Counted from the first letter of the stretch, positions 36,819-46,264 are shown. The stretch is 64,000 nt of DNA from Marivirga sericea (GCF_900177665.1 NZ_FXAW01000001.1:558001-622000), one strand, 5' to 3'. Program-made: numbers and translations. Notes: generated by a model not told the origin, from the letters alone.

Positions 36819-37787
36819 TTACAATAAATTCATTTCAATTATTTTCATGTAAACCGGAAAACCTAAAGTGATATTAAATGGAAAAGTAATAGCTAAAGCC
36901 ATAGGTAAATATAAGCTTGGGTTCGCTTTCGGAGCTGCAATTTTCATTGCAGCAGGGACCGCAATATAGGATGCACTCGCTGCTAAAATACTTAATAGAA
37001 ATCGATCGCCTACTTCAGCAGTGATCAATCCACTGAGAATACTGACTAGTACACCGTTGAACAGTGGCATTAGGATTGAAAATGCAAAGATAAATTTACC
37101 GTGCTGGAAAAGGTTTCCTAATTTTTTTCCACTAGATATACCCATATCTAATAAAAATATGGCCAAAAAACCTTTGAATATATCTGTTGTGAAAGGTTCT
37201 ATACCTTTTGCTTGACTATCGCTTGCTATCCAACCAATAACAAGGCTGCCTAAAATAAGCAGCACACTTCCATTGGTGAAGGCATGAGATATTACAGATC
37301 GGTCTAGCAATTTTCCAGATTTCTCTTCCTTGTAAATATTAAGCAATAATACACCAACCATAATAGCTGGTGCTTCTAGCATGGCCATTATGGCGACCAT
37401 ATGTCCACCAAAGCTAATTTTTTGCAATTCAAGGAAACTCACTGCTGTAATAAAGGTGACTGCACTTATTGAGCCATATGAGGCGGCAATAGCACCTGCA
37501 TTTTGAGAACCAAGTTTTCGTTTTAATATAAAAAAAGAATAGATAGGGATTAGCACTGCTGTGGACAATGCAAAAAGGACGGTCCAAAATACCGACCAAC
37601 CTAATTCAGCATGTGCTAATTCATGCCCACCTTTAAAACCAATGGAAAATAACAGATAAAGAGAAATAAACTTGGATGAGCTATCTGGTATTTGCAAGTC
37701 ACTTTTTAGCATCACTGCAATAATTCCAAATAGAAAAAACAGAAGAGCAGGATTACTTAAATTTTCAAATAGGAGTCCGAAATTCAT
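36819..37787 (-). CDS. SbtA-type sodium-dependent bicarbonate transporter family
   Basis: A 322-residue membrane protein with about ten helices in two repeats. Characteristic pieces are LSNPALLFFLFGIIAVMLKSDLQIPD, FSIGFKGGHELA, AIAASYGSISAVTFITAVSFLE and the second-repeat AASASYIAVPAAMKIAAPKANPSLYLPMALAITFPFNI. Cyanobacterial SbtA imports bicarbonate with sodium. In a heterotroph this could feed carboxylation reactions, but substrate identity is inferred from family only. It lies 6 bp after a small unknown gene on the same strand; the usual PII-like partner SbtB is absent. Confidence 0.9.
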   Translation of the reverse strand: MNFGLLFENLSNPALLFFLFGIIAVMLKSDLQIPDSSSKFISLYLLFSIGFKGGHELAHAELGWSVFWTVLFALSTAVLIPIYSFFILKRKLGSQNAGAIAASYGSISAVTFITAVSFLELQKISFGGHMVAIMAMLEAPAIMVGVLLLNIYKEEKSGKLLDRSVISHAFTNGSVLLILGSLVIGWIASDSQAKGIEPFTTDIFKGFLAIFLLDMGISSGKKLGNLFQHGKFIFAFSILMPLFNGVLVSILSGLITAEVGDRFLLSILAASASYIAVPAAMKIAAPKANPSLYLPMALAITFPFNITLGFPVYMKIIEMNLL

Positions 37788-37793
37788 TCCTTT

Positions 37794-38075
37794 TTATTTT
37801 TGTACAGGATGGATGTTAATTGTACTTTCAATCGCTAAGTCGACTTTTTCATGCTTAGCTTCTTCTATGATGAGCCTTATTTCCTCTCTTAATAGTTTCA
37901 ATTCCTTAATCCTATGCTCCGATTTCTCAAGATTTCCGGACCCCGTTTCTTTAATATGCGCAATTTCCATATTGTGAAAGTCAATTTTGTTTTTGAGTAG
38001 GCCTAGTAAAATCGTTGAAGCTTCGTCCGTACTGAAGATTCCCGAGATAAGTTTTAAATTTTCCGCTTTGATCAT
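37794..38075 (-). CDS. Small protein co-transcribed with the sbtA-like gene
   Basis: A 93-residue soluble protein: MIKAENLKLISGIFSTDEASTILLGLLKNKIDFHNMEI, a turn with ETGSGN, then a long charged helix (LEKSEHRIKELKLLREEIRLIIEEAKHEK) and a final strand (VDLAIESTINI). It lacks the PII fold motifs of SbtB. The ATG at 38075 is chosen because a TAGTTTTG promoter element ends 5 nt before it; a longer form from 38096 would read through that promoter. It is the first gene of a two-gene operon with the transporter. I do not recognise the family by name. Confidence 0.65.
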   Translation of the reverse strand: MIKAENLKLISGIFSTDEASTILLGLLKNKIDFHNMEIAHIKETGSGNLEKSEHRIKELKLLREEIRLIIEEAKHEKVDLAIESTINIHPVQK

Positions 38076-38080
38076 AGGTG

Positions 38081-38088
38081 CAAAACTA
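38081..38088 (-). promoter_or_regulatory. TAGTTTTG -7 element of the small gene / sbtA-like operon
   Basis: A perfect TAnnTTTG match on the minus strand, 5 nt before the chosen ATG at 38075. Confidence 0.55.
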
Positions 38089-38194
38089 TAAAACAATTTA
38101 CTTGTATTATTATTTGTTTTCGTAATGGCTATTATAAAATATTTAAATAAGTTAATTTTATAAGAGTACTACAAATTCCCTAAAGATTGCTAGT

Positions 38195-40324
38195 CTATGA
38201 CCTAGTAACAGTTTGAATAATTTGCTTCAGAGAAAGCCCTTGAAGCTTTTTTAAAATATGCGGATCATTCTCAATTCCTATTGGTAACCATTTTTCTGCA
38301 GTAATTCCAAAAAATGCTAAATCATATTCGGGGTGCTCAGGGTATTTGTTTTGCTCTTGTAGTTGTTCCAGTTGCTCTGCGATTTCATTATCTACCGAAA
38401 GGATTTCATCATAATTTAGCTGAAGGGCTTTAATGATTGACTTTCGTTTTTCTATCGGGGTAGGTTCGTCATCGATTTCTTCTCTTTTCAGCGTTATATT
38501 GCCTATACATAAATCATTGCTGACTATAAATTCATCTTCCTCAAAGTCCCATTGAACGTTTCGTTTGTTTTTTACAAGTGGCTTCAGATTTTTTGGATTT
38601 AGAGGAGCTGCTAAAAATATTTTACCCATCCCGCTTCTAGCATCCATATTAGCAACTGTTAGCCAGCTTTCATTCGCTAACTCATCTTTATGCCCTATAG
38701 CAGCAATGCTTCCATTAGATAATTGAAATTGGGCATTATTTCCCCTTTTTGCAGATGCGATTCTGTCCGGATAGGCCATTGCTAATAAGTATCCGATGGC
38801 ATAAGGATCCGCTTCTTTATTGTCTTCCTCTATCTTGAAAACTGTTCGGTAGGACTTTGCTATTTTCTCTATCTTCTGGAAACTTCGACCTAGTCTTTTT
38901 TCCCGTCTTAAAGTTCGTAGAAGCTGAATTCTTTCACTTAAATCTGCTCCGGCTTTTTTATATAGAGGGTCTTTTTCTTCTAAAACAGATGCTAAATCAA
39001 TTGCTAAGGATAAATTATCTGATGATTTTATTAGCATATGTGCCAAACGTGGATGACATGGTACTTGGTGCATCTGTTTCCCGATCTCTGTAATACTTTT
39101 GTCTTCATTTAAAGCTTCCAATTGAATCAATAGATGCTCGGCATAGATTTGCTTATCAAGTGGGGGAGTGGTTAACCAAAATAGGCGATCACTTTGTTGA
39201 ATATCACGAGCTGCAAGATCAAGTTTTAGGGTGGCTAAATCAGCATGTAAGATTTCTGCTAGTCTATGGCTTGGCTTTATATTATGGTCAACTTCGGTCC
39301 ACATTCTATAGCATTTACCTGCTGCTAATCTACCAGCTCTTCCTGCCCGTTGGGTTGCTTCATCTTGCGAAATAGACTGGGTTTTCAAGCTATTTAAAGC
39401 AGTATTTGGATCAAAAATTGAGTTCTTTTTTAAACCAGTATCAATGACTATTTTAATACCTTCAATGGTTAAGCTAGTTTCGGCTATAGAAGTGGCTAAT
39501 ACGATTTTTCTCTTGCCATTCGGATGGGGTTGAATGGCAGCCCATTGCTTGTGCCATGCAAGTTGCCCGTACAGAGGGTAAATTTGTGCATTTACTCTGG
39601 ATTTTCTTAATATGTCTTGAACAGCTAGAATTTCTCCTTGCCCTGGTAAAAAGGCTAAAATATCCCCCTGATCACTATGAAGTGCTTTTTTGATTTGTTC
39701 AGTTGTAAGTTCTGCAAGTAGTCTTTGGTCGAGATTACCTACGTATTCAATATCCACCGGATACTGTCTACCTTTACTAGCCACGACTTTGGCATGCAAT
39801 GCTTTTGCTAAAAGCTGCTGATCTAAGGTGGCGGACATGATCAATAGTTTTAGATCAGGTCTTGTGTTTTGCTGCGTATAGCGTGCTAGTGCTAATGCTA
39901 CATCTGCATGAATGCTCCGTTCATGAAATTCATCAAAAATAATTAGTGCAACGTCTTTCAAAGTAGGATCGCTATCCATCATTTTATTAAGAATGCCCTC
40001 GGTTACAACCTCGATTTTAGTTTGATCAGATATTCTTGTTTCAAATCGTATTCTGTAGCCAACCGTATTTCCAACCTCTTCACCCATTAATTGAGACATC
40101 CTCTGAGCGATAGATTTTGCCGCCAATCTACGAGGTTCCAGCATAATTATTTTTTGCTGTTTGCTATTGAATAGTTCGAGAAGCGCCAATGGAATAATGG
40201 TGCTCTTGCCTGCTCCAGCTTCTGCATTTAAAATTAGGTTTTGTTCTTCTTTTAATTTTTTTAGTACTTCAGGAAGAATATCTACTATGGGTAAATTGAT
40301 TTTTGAAAGATCTAAATTCAGCAT
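38195..40324 (-). CDS. hrpB: HrpB-like DEAH-box ATP-dependent helicase
   Basis: A 709-residue helicase, somewhat shorter than the roughly 800 residues usual for HrpB. Motifs are Walker A NAEAGAGKST, EPRRLAAKSIAQRM, DEFHERS (DEAH-type box), LLIMSATLD, FLPGQGEI, ATSIAETSLTI and the Q-rich motif VI QRAGRAGR. The C-terminal half has the HrpB-specific pattern (LAMAYPDRIASAKRG..., FQLSNGSIAAIG). In other bacteria HrpB is a putative RNA helicase of unclear role. It is the only gene of its transcript, with TAACTTTG 4 nt before the ATG. Confidence 0.9.
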   Translation of the reverse strand: MLNLDLSKINLPIVDILPEVLKKLKEEQNLILNAEAGAGKSTIIPLALLELFNSKQQKIIMLEPRRLAAKSIAQRMSQLMGEEVGNTVGYRIRFETRISDQTKIEVVTEGILNKMMDSDPTLKDVALIIFDEFHERSIHADVALALARYTQQNTRPDLKLLIMSATLDQQLLAKALHAKVVASKGRQYPVDIEYVGNLDQRLLAELTTEQIKKALHSDQGDILAFLPGQGEILAVQDILRKSRVNAQIYPLYGQLAWHKQWAAIQPHPNGKRKIVLATSIAETSLTIEGIKIVIDTGLKKNSIFDPNTALNSLKTQSISQDEATQRAGRAGRLAAGKCYRMWTEVDHNIKPSHRLAEILHADLATLKLDLAARDIQQSDRLFWLTTPPLDKQIYAEHLLIQLEALNEDKSITEIGKQMHQVPCHPRLAHMLIKSSDNLSLAIDLASVLEEKDPLYKKAGADLSERIQLLRTLRREKRLGRSFQKIEKIAKSYRTVFKIEEDNKEADPYAIGYLLAMAYPDRIASAKRGNNAQFQLSNGSIAAIGHKDELANESWLTVANMDARSGMGKIFLAAPLNPKNLKPLVKNKRNVQWDFEEDEFIVSNDLCIGNITLKREEIDDEPTPIEKRKSIIKALQLNYDEILSVDNEIAEQLEQLQEQNKYPEHPEYDLAFFGITAEKWLPIGIENDPHILKKLQGLSLKQIIQTVTRS

Positions 40325-40328
40325 AGTG

Positions 40329-40336
40329 CAAAGTTA
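40329..40336 (-). promoter_or_regulatory. TAACTTTG -7 element of hrpB
   Basis: A perfect TAnnTTTG match on the minus strand, 4 nt before the ATG; a leaderless transcript is implied. Confidence 0.55.
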
Positions 40337-40465
40337 AATGAGGAATCCTAATTTCTGATTAACCCTTCCAGAATTATTGTAATTGCAAACGTTTTCTAAT
40401 CAAGCTTGGCATGCAAGAGCACAAAGTAAAGAATAGAATCAATTAAAATACTCATGTGGTGAAAT

Positions 40466-40510
40466 AAATAAGGCTTTCCGAAAGCACTGCACTTTGAGAA
40501 AGCCTTATTT
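40466..40510 (-). terminator. Rho-independent terminator after the TonB-type receptor gene
   Basis: A perfect 13-bp stem AAATAAGGCTTTC / GAAAGCCTTATTT has a 19-nt loop. On the minus strand it is followed by the T-rich ATTTC. It lies about 90 bp after the receptor stop codon. Confidence 0.7.
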
Positions 40511-40597
40511 GAGGAAATATAGGGTTCTTAATTAGACTACTTTTAAAAGTCTGGAATTTTCACGGTCTAAAAATTGTCTAAATTAGCTAGCCAAAAA

Positions 40598-43078
40598 CTA
40601 GAAGGACTGTCCATCATCTCCTCCTGATTTTTGATCATCATTAGATATTCGACTTCGTTTTTGTCTTGCTTTGTAGTCTAATTGGCCAAATTTATAGCTG
40701 AAGTTTATCCCAAATGAACGGAAAGGAATTGCAAAAACGTTTCTCTGATAAAAATCGCTGTTTTCGTCTCCTAACTCAGTTTTAAATGGTTTTCTTGCTT
40801 TGAAAGGTTCAATAATTGATAATCCAATACTGCCTCGTTTATCCCAAATTTGTTTTTTAATCCCCATTCCAAAAATGGAGAAAGCAGGGTTGTACCCTTG
40901 CAATGTCTGTCTTCGAGGTCTTGCAAATCCAAAAGCATCAATTACCCAATCATTAGGTAATTCTAGGTTTGAACTGATATTACCGCTGAATAGCCACGCA
41001 TTGTTTTCAACTTCCTGTCCCTGAATAATTCCTTCAGCCATAAAGTAGTTGGCATTAAGGCCACCGCGCACTGTCCAAATTTTGAATAATTCAGTTGAAA
41101 TAAAGATATTTGAGCCCATATTTTGTTGAGTACCAACGTTTTCAAAAGTTGTAACTGTTGCGTTTCTTTCCGGATCTTCAAAAATCACAGATTGAATTAC
41201 CTCGCTGATATCATTGTAAAAGAATGATAGATTTAATGACGTTCCTTTTAAAAATGTGCTAAATCCTAATTCATAATTGTCTGATAACTCAGGATTTAGC
41301 ATCGGATTACCAAAGCTGATATTTCGGATATTACCTATTTCTACATAAGGGTTCACATTGCCTAAACTCGGCCGTTGGATTCTCCTATTATATGCTAACT
41401 TAACAGAATTAAACTTCCCGAATTTTTGATTTACAATGATACTTGGAAGCCAGTTTTCATAAGAAATTGGACCAAAGGCCTGCTCAGTTGCTTCTTCAAA
41501 AGTGCCATCTAATCCTGTATATTCATATCGAACTCCTGCTATTACTCCTAATTTTTTTGTGATATTGGTTTGAGTAGAAATGTAGCCTGCAAAAACATCC
41601 TGGTTGTAGAAGAAAACATCTGTTCTATTATCGACTACTTGATAGCTACTTGCACCTTCGGGCTTCTCCTCAAAGCGGAAATCACTATCAATATCTCTGA
41701 TGATCGATTTGAAACCAGTTTCTAACTTGAAACTTTCTCCCATTGGATGGGTATAATCGAGTTGTACGGTATTCTCCCTATTATTTCCATCATTTACATT
41801 TCGACCTACTTCGTAGTTGGCAGGATCTGGTTGGTTAATTTCAAATTCCTGATCGCGTACATTTCCATCTATCTTATAGGATGCTGAAAATTCTCTGCCT
41901 TCCTGCTCAGGAAATTTCATTACATAATCTAGCGACCACTCATAACCCCAGTTTTGAGAAAAATTATCTTGAAATCTTTGATATGAGCTTTCATCGCCAG
42001 CAAGGTTTTGTGTTACTGTATTTGTCCCTGTTGAATTGCTATTGAAACCACGTAATCTTAAACTTGTAGAGAGACTGTGGTAGGCATTGAAATCATAGAA
42101 GGCCCCCATATTGCCAAAATATCCTAATCTGTTACTTAGGTTTTCACCATTTTGCTCTCTTGTATTCGTTTGACCATTTACCACTGTTTGTTGAAAAAAA
42201 TCTGTTGTAGCAAACTGAGGCCAAGAATAAAAGGAGCTACCATTAGCATTAAATCCTAATCGCCCTTTACCTGCATTAATCCCCACAACACCACGGTTAA
42301 TTCGAGTTCCTGCTGTTAGATCTACATTTCCGGCAAAGCCTTGAGGAGTTTGTTTTTTTGTGATAATATTGATGATACCAGCTGTTCCTTCACCGTCATA
42401 TTTAGCTGATGGAGAGGTAATCACCTCAACACTTTTGATTTGATCTGATGGAATCATTTTTAAAGCATCTCCCGTATTAGCGCCAAACATACTACTTGGC
42501 TTACCATTGATGAGTATTTGGACGTTAGAATTACCTCTTAATGACACATTTCCATTTTGATCAACTGACAATAATGGAGCTCTTCTTAAAACATCAGAAG
42601 CATCTCCGCCCATATTTGCTACATCTTGATCTGCATTATAAACGATTCTATCAATTTTATTCTCAATAGTTTCTCGCTTCCCTGAAACTACTACTTCATC
42701 TAGTTGATCAGTATCGGCTGCTAATTCTATCTTTTCAAAGTCAAAATCTGGTTCCTTAGGAGTTAATTCTACTTCTTGGGTAAATTTTTGAAAGCCTACA
42801 AAAGATACTTCTACTATGTATGTACCTAATTTTAAGCCTACTAGTTTAAAACTTCCGTCATCCCCAGTTACAACCCCATTTACTGTTTTGCCATCTTTGG
42901 GGGATTTAATAACTACAGTTGCATATGATACTGCCTCAGAGCTTTGTCCATCAACTATAGTACCTGTTATTTTTCCAGTTATTTGGGAGTTTGCTCCGCC
43001 TCCGTAGCCTCCTCTCTGCTGCGCTAAGGTCAGATTAGTGCTAAATAATAATGTTAATAATAGTATGCTGTATTTCAT
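40598..43078 (-). CDS. TonB-dependent receptor-type outer-membrane protein
   Basis: An 826-residue outer-membrane protein with a signal peptide (ending LTLAQ), a glycine-rich stretch (RGGYGGGANS), a CarboxypepD_reg domain (about 35-115) and a TonB plug (about 130-235: RIVYNADQDVANMGGDASDVLRRAP, VSLRGNSNVQILINGKPS, IKSVEVITSPSAKYDGEGTAGIINIITKK). A 22-strand-type barrel of the OMP_b-brl_3 group follows (YNRRIQRPSLGNVNPYVE, NPELSDNYELGF). No SusD partner is adjacent, so it is not a typical glycan system. Its substrate is unknown; these receptors often carry peptides, metals or take part in envelope functions. The C-terminus is a charged soluble tail. Confidence 0.92.
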   Translation of the reverse strand: MKYSILLLTLLFSTNLTLAQQRGGYGGGANSQITGKITGTIVDGQSSEAVSYATVVIKSPKDGKTVNGVVTGDDGSFKLVGLKLGTYIVEVSFVGFQKFTQEVELTPKEPDFDFEKIELAADTDQLDEVVVSGKRETIENKIDRIVYNADQDVANMGGDASDVLRRAPLLSVDQNGNVSLRGNSNVQILINGKPSSMFGANTGDALKMIPSDQIKSVEVITSPSAKYDGEGTAGIINIITKKQTPQGFAGNVDLTAGTRINRGVVGINAGKGRLGFNANGSSFYSWPQFATTDFFQQTVVNGQTNTREQNGENLSNRLGYFGNMGAFYDFNAYHSLSTSLRLRGFNSNSTGTNTVTQNLAGDESSYQRFQDNFSQNWGYEWSLDYVMKFPEQEGREFSASYKIDGNVRDQEFEINQPDPANYEVGRNVNDGNNRENTVQLDYTHPMGESFKLETGFKSIIRDIDSDFRFEEKPEGASSYQVVDNRTDVFFYNQDVFAGYISTQTNITKKLGVIAGVRYEYTGLDGTFEEATEQAFGPISYENWLPSIIVNQKFGKFNSVKLAYNRRIQRPSLGNVNPYVEIGNIRNISFGNPMLNPELSDNYELGFSTFLKGTSLNLSFFYNDISEVIQSVIFEDPERNATVTTFENVGTQQNMGSNIFISTELFKIWTVRGGLNANYFMAEGIIQGQEVENNAWLFSGNISSNLELPNDWVIDAFGFARPRRQTLQGYNPAFSIFGMGIKKQIWDKRGSIGLSIIEPFKARKPFKTELGDENSDFYQRNVFAIPFRSFGINFSYKFGQLDYKARQKRSRISNDDQKSGGDDGQSF

Positions 43079-43198
43079 AATTATGATTTAATCTCACAAA
43101 CTTAGACACTTGAACTTCGATATTGTTATTGATAATACACCGAAGGTCATTCTGTGGTCTTTAGATTGACATATGAATGATAGAAGGAAATATTTTTA

Positions 43199-44551
43199 TT
43201 ATGATATTGAAGATGGATTAAGTACAATTTTTTTACTGTCATAAACCAAATAGCTCATGCAAACGATAGCGGTAGCAAGATCTGCTATTGGGAAAGCGAT
43301 CCAGATTCCATCTAATTCATAAAAATTAGGTAATATCAAAAGCAGAGGAATTAGAAAGAAGCCCTGCTTTGTTAATGTAAGGAGCAGAGCCGGTAAAGCT
43401 TTTCCCAATGCTTGAAAATAGGCTGCGCTGATTAGCTGGAAGGCAATAAGCGGAGTCATCAAGAACGTAATTCTCAGGGCAGGCACTGTTTGTTGGATCA
43501 GCTCCTGATCTTTTGTGAAAATCCCTATGATTTGTGGTGTAAAAATTAAAATACCTGCATAAATAAAGGACGAAAGAACAGTTGCAGATATTATAGCATT
43601 TTTTAAAGTTAAGCTAACTCTCCTGAAAAGTTCTGCTCCGTAGTTATATCCAATAATAGGCATAGAACCCTGAGTGATGCCAATTGCTGGAACATTTACA
43701 AGCATCATCATTCGATTTATGATGCCGTAAACTGCAATAGCGCTTTCACCGCCATATTTGAATAATGAGTTATTTAGTACTAAAAATAGCAGACTTACCA
43801 CACCTTGCCGAGCAATAGTTACTGAGCCGATAGAAAATATTTCCCCTGTTAATTTTAAATCGAGGACAAGGTCTGATTTCTTAATTTTAAAACCTGTTTT
43901 CCCGCTTAAAAAGAAATAAGCAGCGTATGCTGCACTAAATAAATACGAAAAAGTGGTAGCCCAAGCAGCACCCTCTATTCCCCACTCCAAAACAGCTATG
44001 AAAATAGGGTCTAGAATAACATTTACTATTGCCGGAACAATCATTACTACCATTGCCACTTTTGGATAACCTACTGCGCGGAAAATACTATTAGACATCA
44101 TTGCAAAGGCAAGAACCGGAATTCCCAGTAAAAGAATTTGAAAATATTCTATAGTTGGTTGGAGTATATCTCCTTTTGCACCAAATAATTTAAGAATCGG
44201 TTCTATAAAAATCCAGCAAGTTAAGCTGAAAAAGATTCCAAGGATGAATGTCAAGGTTAGCTGATTTCCAAAGGTTTTATTGGCTTTTTCTGATTTGCCT
44301 GAACCCAGTGCTCTCGAAATGATAGATGCTCCTCCTATACCTATACCCATTCCAATAGAGGAAATCAAAAAAGTAATAGGGATTACCACAGTAATTGCTG
44401 CAATACCTATTGACCCTACAAAATTCCCAACAAAAATAGTGTCTACAATTCCATAGATAGATAAAGTCAAAATACCGATAGCTGAAGGAATAGCTTGTTT
44501 ACGTAATAAGTAATTTATTGGCTTTGTGCCAAATTCATCTGATGTGGTCAT
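43199..44551 (-). CDS. MATE-family multidrug efflux transporter
   Basis: A 450-residue protein with twelve predicted helices. It has MATE patterns in both halves: PSAIGILTLSIYGIVDTIFVGNFVGSIGIAAITVVIPI and, after the middle loop, ISIGSVTIARQGVVSLLFLVLNNSLFKYGG...GITQGSMPIIGYNYGA. MATE proteins export cationic drugs or metabolites in exchange for sodium or protons. The natural substrate cannot be read. It is transcribed alone; the small membrane protein upstream on the same strand ends 33 bp before its start, so co-transcription is possible. Confidence 0.93.
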   Translation of the reverse strand: MTTSDEFGTKPINYLLRKQAIPSAIGILTLSIYGIVDTIFVGNFVGSIGIAAITVVIPITFLISSIGMGIGIGGASIISRALGSGKSEKANKTFGNQLTLTFILGIFFSLTCWIFIEPILKLFGAKGDILQPTIEYFQILLLGIPVLAFAMMSNSIFRAVGYPKVAMVVMIVPAIVNVILDPIFIAVLEWGIEGAAWATTFSYLFSAAYAAYFFLSGKTGFKIKKSDLVLDLKLTGEIFSIGSVTIARQGVVSLLFLVLNNSLFKYGGESAIAVYGIINRMMMLVNVPAIGITQGSMPIIGYNYGAELFRRVSLTLKNAIISATVLSSFIYAGILIFTPQIIGIFTKDQELIQQTVPALRITFLMTPLIAFQLISAAYFQALGKALPALLLTLTKQGFFLIPLLLILPNFYELDGIWIAFPIADLATAIVCMSYLVYDSKKIVLNPSSIS

Positions 44552-44584
44552 CGAAAGTATTTAATGCAGTTTAATGTAACTACA

Positions 44585-45007
44585 TTAATTGTTTAATGTT
44601 GTAAATCTATCAAGGAAATTCAAAATAACAATTAAGGACCACATAATGGTGCGTTTCCAATTCGCCTGAACTAATTTTTCTGCTGCTTTCTTCATTTTGA
44701 CTCCAGATTCAATCTGATTGTGCAAAGGTACTGCCTGAAAAAAGGTAGAAATCCATATGAAGATGATTATGATAGATTGGAACAGCAGAAAGTAATTGAA
44801 ACTGCTGTAGGTCAAGTAAAAGGTTAACGCAATTTGCAAAAGCATCAATGGCATCACCACAACTGAAATTCGTTTAGTATATATAGGATGCCAAATAATC
44901 AAACTCGACTTTTTCATAAAGGTGAATGAAGGGTAAATGATAAGTTGTACAAGCCATATAAGAACAAATAGGCCAAAATCCGATAATTCTTTGATATAAT
45001 GCAGCAT
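44585..45007 (-). CDS. Small four-helix membrane protein, unknown
   Basis: A 140-residue integral membrane protein from the ATG at 45007 (MLHYIKELSDFGLFVLIWLVQLIIYPSF). A longer form from a TTG at 45073 would almost abut the divergent hydrolase start and leave no promoter, so it is not preferred. Four hydrophobic stretches are visible, with HPIYTKRISVVVMPLMLLQ and a basic end. I recognise similar uncharacterised proteins in Bacteroidota but no function. It lies 33 bp before the MATE gene on the same strand. Confidence 0.65.
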   Translation of the reverse strand: MLHYIKELSDFGLFVLIWLVQLIIYPSFTFMKKSSLIIWHPIYTKRISVVVMPLMLLQIALTFYLTYSSFNYFLLFQSIIIIFIWISTFFQAVPLHNQIESGVKMKKAAEKLVQANWKRTIMWSLIVILNFLDRFTTLNN

Positions 45008-45074
45008 TTGCAAGTTAACTGAGATTAATTGAATAGTTTTTACAACAAAAGGTGACAGTTGATGTTTCAGCAAT

Positions 45075-45914
45075 ATGAGAAAAACATCCTTAAGTGCTGT
45101 TAGTCATCTTAATAATTCTGCTAAAGAATGGGTGATCTTTATACATGGTGCAGGGGGCAGCACTGCTACGTGGAAATATCAAATTGACGCATTTAAAGAT
45201 TCCTATAATTTACTATTGCTTGATTTGAGAGATCACGGTAATTCTAAAAACATAGAACCTGCAGCTAAGGATTATGATTTTGATTTAATTACCAGTGATA
45301 TTAAGCAGGTTTTAGATCAGTATAAGATAGACAAAGCTCATTTTATAACGCTTAGTTTTGGAAGTGTTATTATGCAGGATATTAGTATTAAGTATCCACA
45401 GTTAGTAGCAAGCGCAGTATTTGCAGGGGGTATTTTTAAAGCAAATTACCTCATTAAGATTTTTGTCCAATTGGCAAGGTTTTTCAATTATTTTTTACCG
45501 TATAAATGGATGTATAGTATTTTCTCTTACTTATTAATGCCATTTGGCAAACATCAGCAATCCAGGAGAGTTTATAAGAAACAGGCCCGAAAACTAACTT
45601 CTGCGGAGTATATGCGATGGGTCGGACTTTATAAAGAGTTTTTCAGATTATTGAATCGTTTTTATAATCAAAATATCAATTTCCCAGCTTTGGCAGTAAT
45701 GGGAGATTCTGATTTTATATTTTTAAAATCGGCTAAAAGCTTTACAGAAAAGCATAAATCAGTTTCCTTTACAGAAATCAGAAATGCGGGACATATTTGT
45801 AATATTGACCAAGCCGAAAGTTTCAATGAAGTAGCTCTTTTCTTTGCTCAAAAACATAGCTATCATTTTAAAGAAGTTCCTGCTTTCCAAGCCCACAATA
45901 ACAACAATGGGTGA
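45075..45914 (+). CDS. Alpha/beta hydrolase
   Basis: A 279-residue cytosolic hydrolase: oxyanion segment FIHGAGGSTATWKYQ, LLLDLRDHGNSK, nucleophile elbow TLSFGS (the first glycine is replaced by threonine or leucine), acid residue in VMGDSDFIF and histidine in IRNAGHICNID. The catalytic triad is thus complete. The substrate is unknown. Its last 52 bp overlap the 3' end of the converging DoxX-like gene, giving an Asn-rich tail (AHNNNNG) that is probably not structural. It is divergent from the 45007 membrane protein gene. Confidence 0.85.
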   Translation: MRKTSLSAVSHLNNSAKEWVIFIHGAGGSTATWKYQIDAFKDSYNLLLLDLRDHGNSKNIEPAAKDYDFDLITSDIKQVLDQYKIDKAHFITLSFGSVIMQDISIKYPQLVASAVFAGGIFKANYLIKIFVQLARFFNYFLPYKWMYSIFSYLLMPFGKHQQSRRVYKKQARKLTSAEYMRWVGLYKEFFRLLNRFYNQNINFPALAVMGDSDFIFLKSAKSFTEKHKSVSFTEIRNAGHICNIDQAESFNEVALFFAQKHSYHFKEVPAFQAHNNNNG

Positions 45915-46264
45915 ATAATAATTAATCGCAACCAGCCTATCCACTGTGGTACGCAGAGCCCATCATCAACGCAAGAACCTGTTTGGATAAAATAAACGTG
46001 TGAAGGTATAAAAGCAATTAGCATTGCTAGGATGACAAATGATGCAATTTTTCTGCTTTTTGAAATAAGAACTCCAAATGCAACTACGATCTCAATTACT
46101 CCACTGATCCAGTTTATGATTTCTGGATAAGGCAAGTAAGGAGGGATCAGTGGTAAATAGAATGTAGGATTAATAAAATGATTGAAGCCCGCCAATAAAT
46201 AGAATACAAATAGCAGCCTAATAGACCATTTACTTTTAAGATAATTTCCAATGTGTTTTAACAT
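45863..46264 (-). CDS. DoxX-like membrane protein
   Basis: A 133-residue protein with four helices and the DoxX/MauE-like signature RLLFVFYLLAGFNHFINPTFYLPLIPPYLPYPE followed by GVIEIVVAFGVLI. A cysteine pair in TGSCVDDGLCVPQW is conserved-looking and could be redox-active. Its start overlaps the preceding gene on the same strand by 29 bp, so the two are translationally coupled. The 3' end overlaps the converging hydrolase gene by 52 bp. Confidence 0.8.
   Translation of the reverse strand: MLKHIGNYLKSKWSIRLLFVFYLLAGFNHFINPTFYLPLIPPYLPYPEIINWISGVIEIVVAFGVLISKSRKIASFVILAMLIAFIPSHVYFIQTGSCVDDGLCVPQWIGWLRLIIIHPLLLLWAWKAGTSLK

Noticed and set aside
38076-38096. Longer form of the small sbtA-linked protein starting MFYSFAP
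   Set aside because: It would read through the TAGTTTTG promoter element that ends 5 nt before the ATG at 38075.
40598-43078. SusC-type receptor with a polysaccharide utilisation locus
   Set aside because: No SusD or glycoside hydrolase lies nearby; the nearest amylase is 34 kb away and stands alone.
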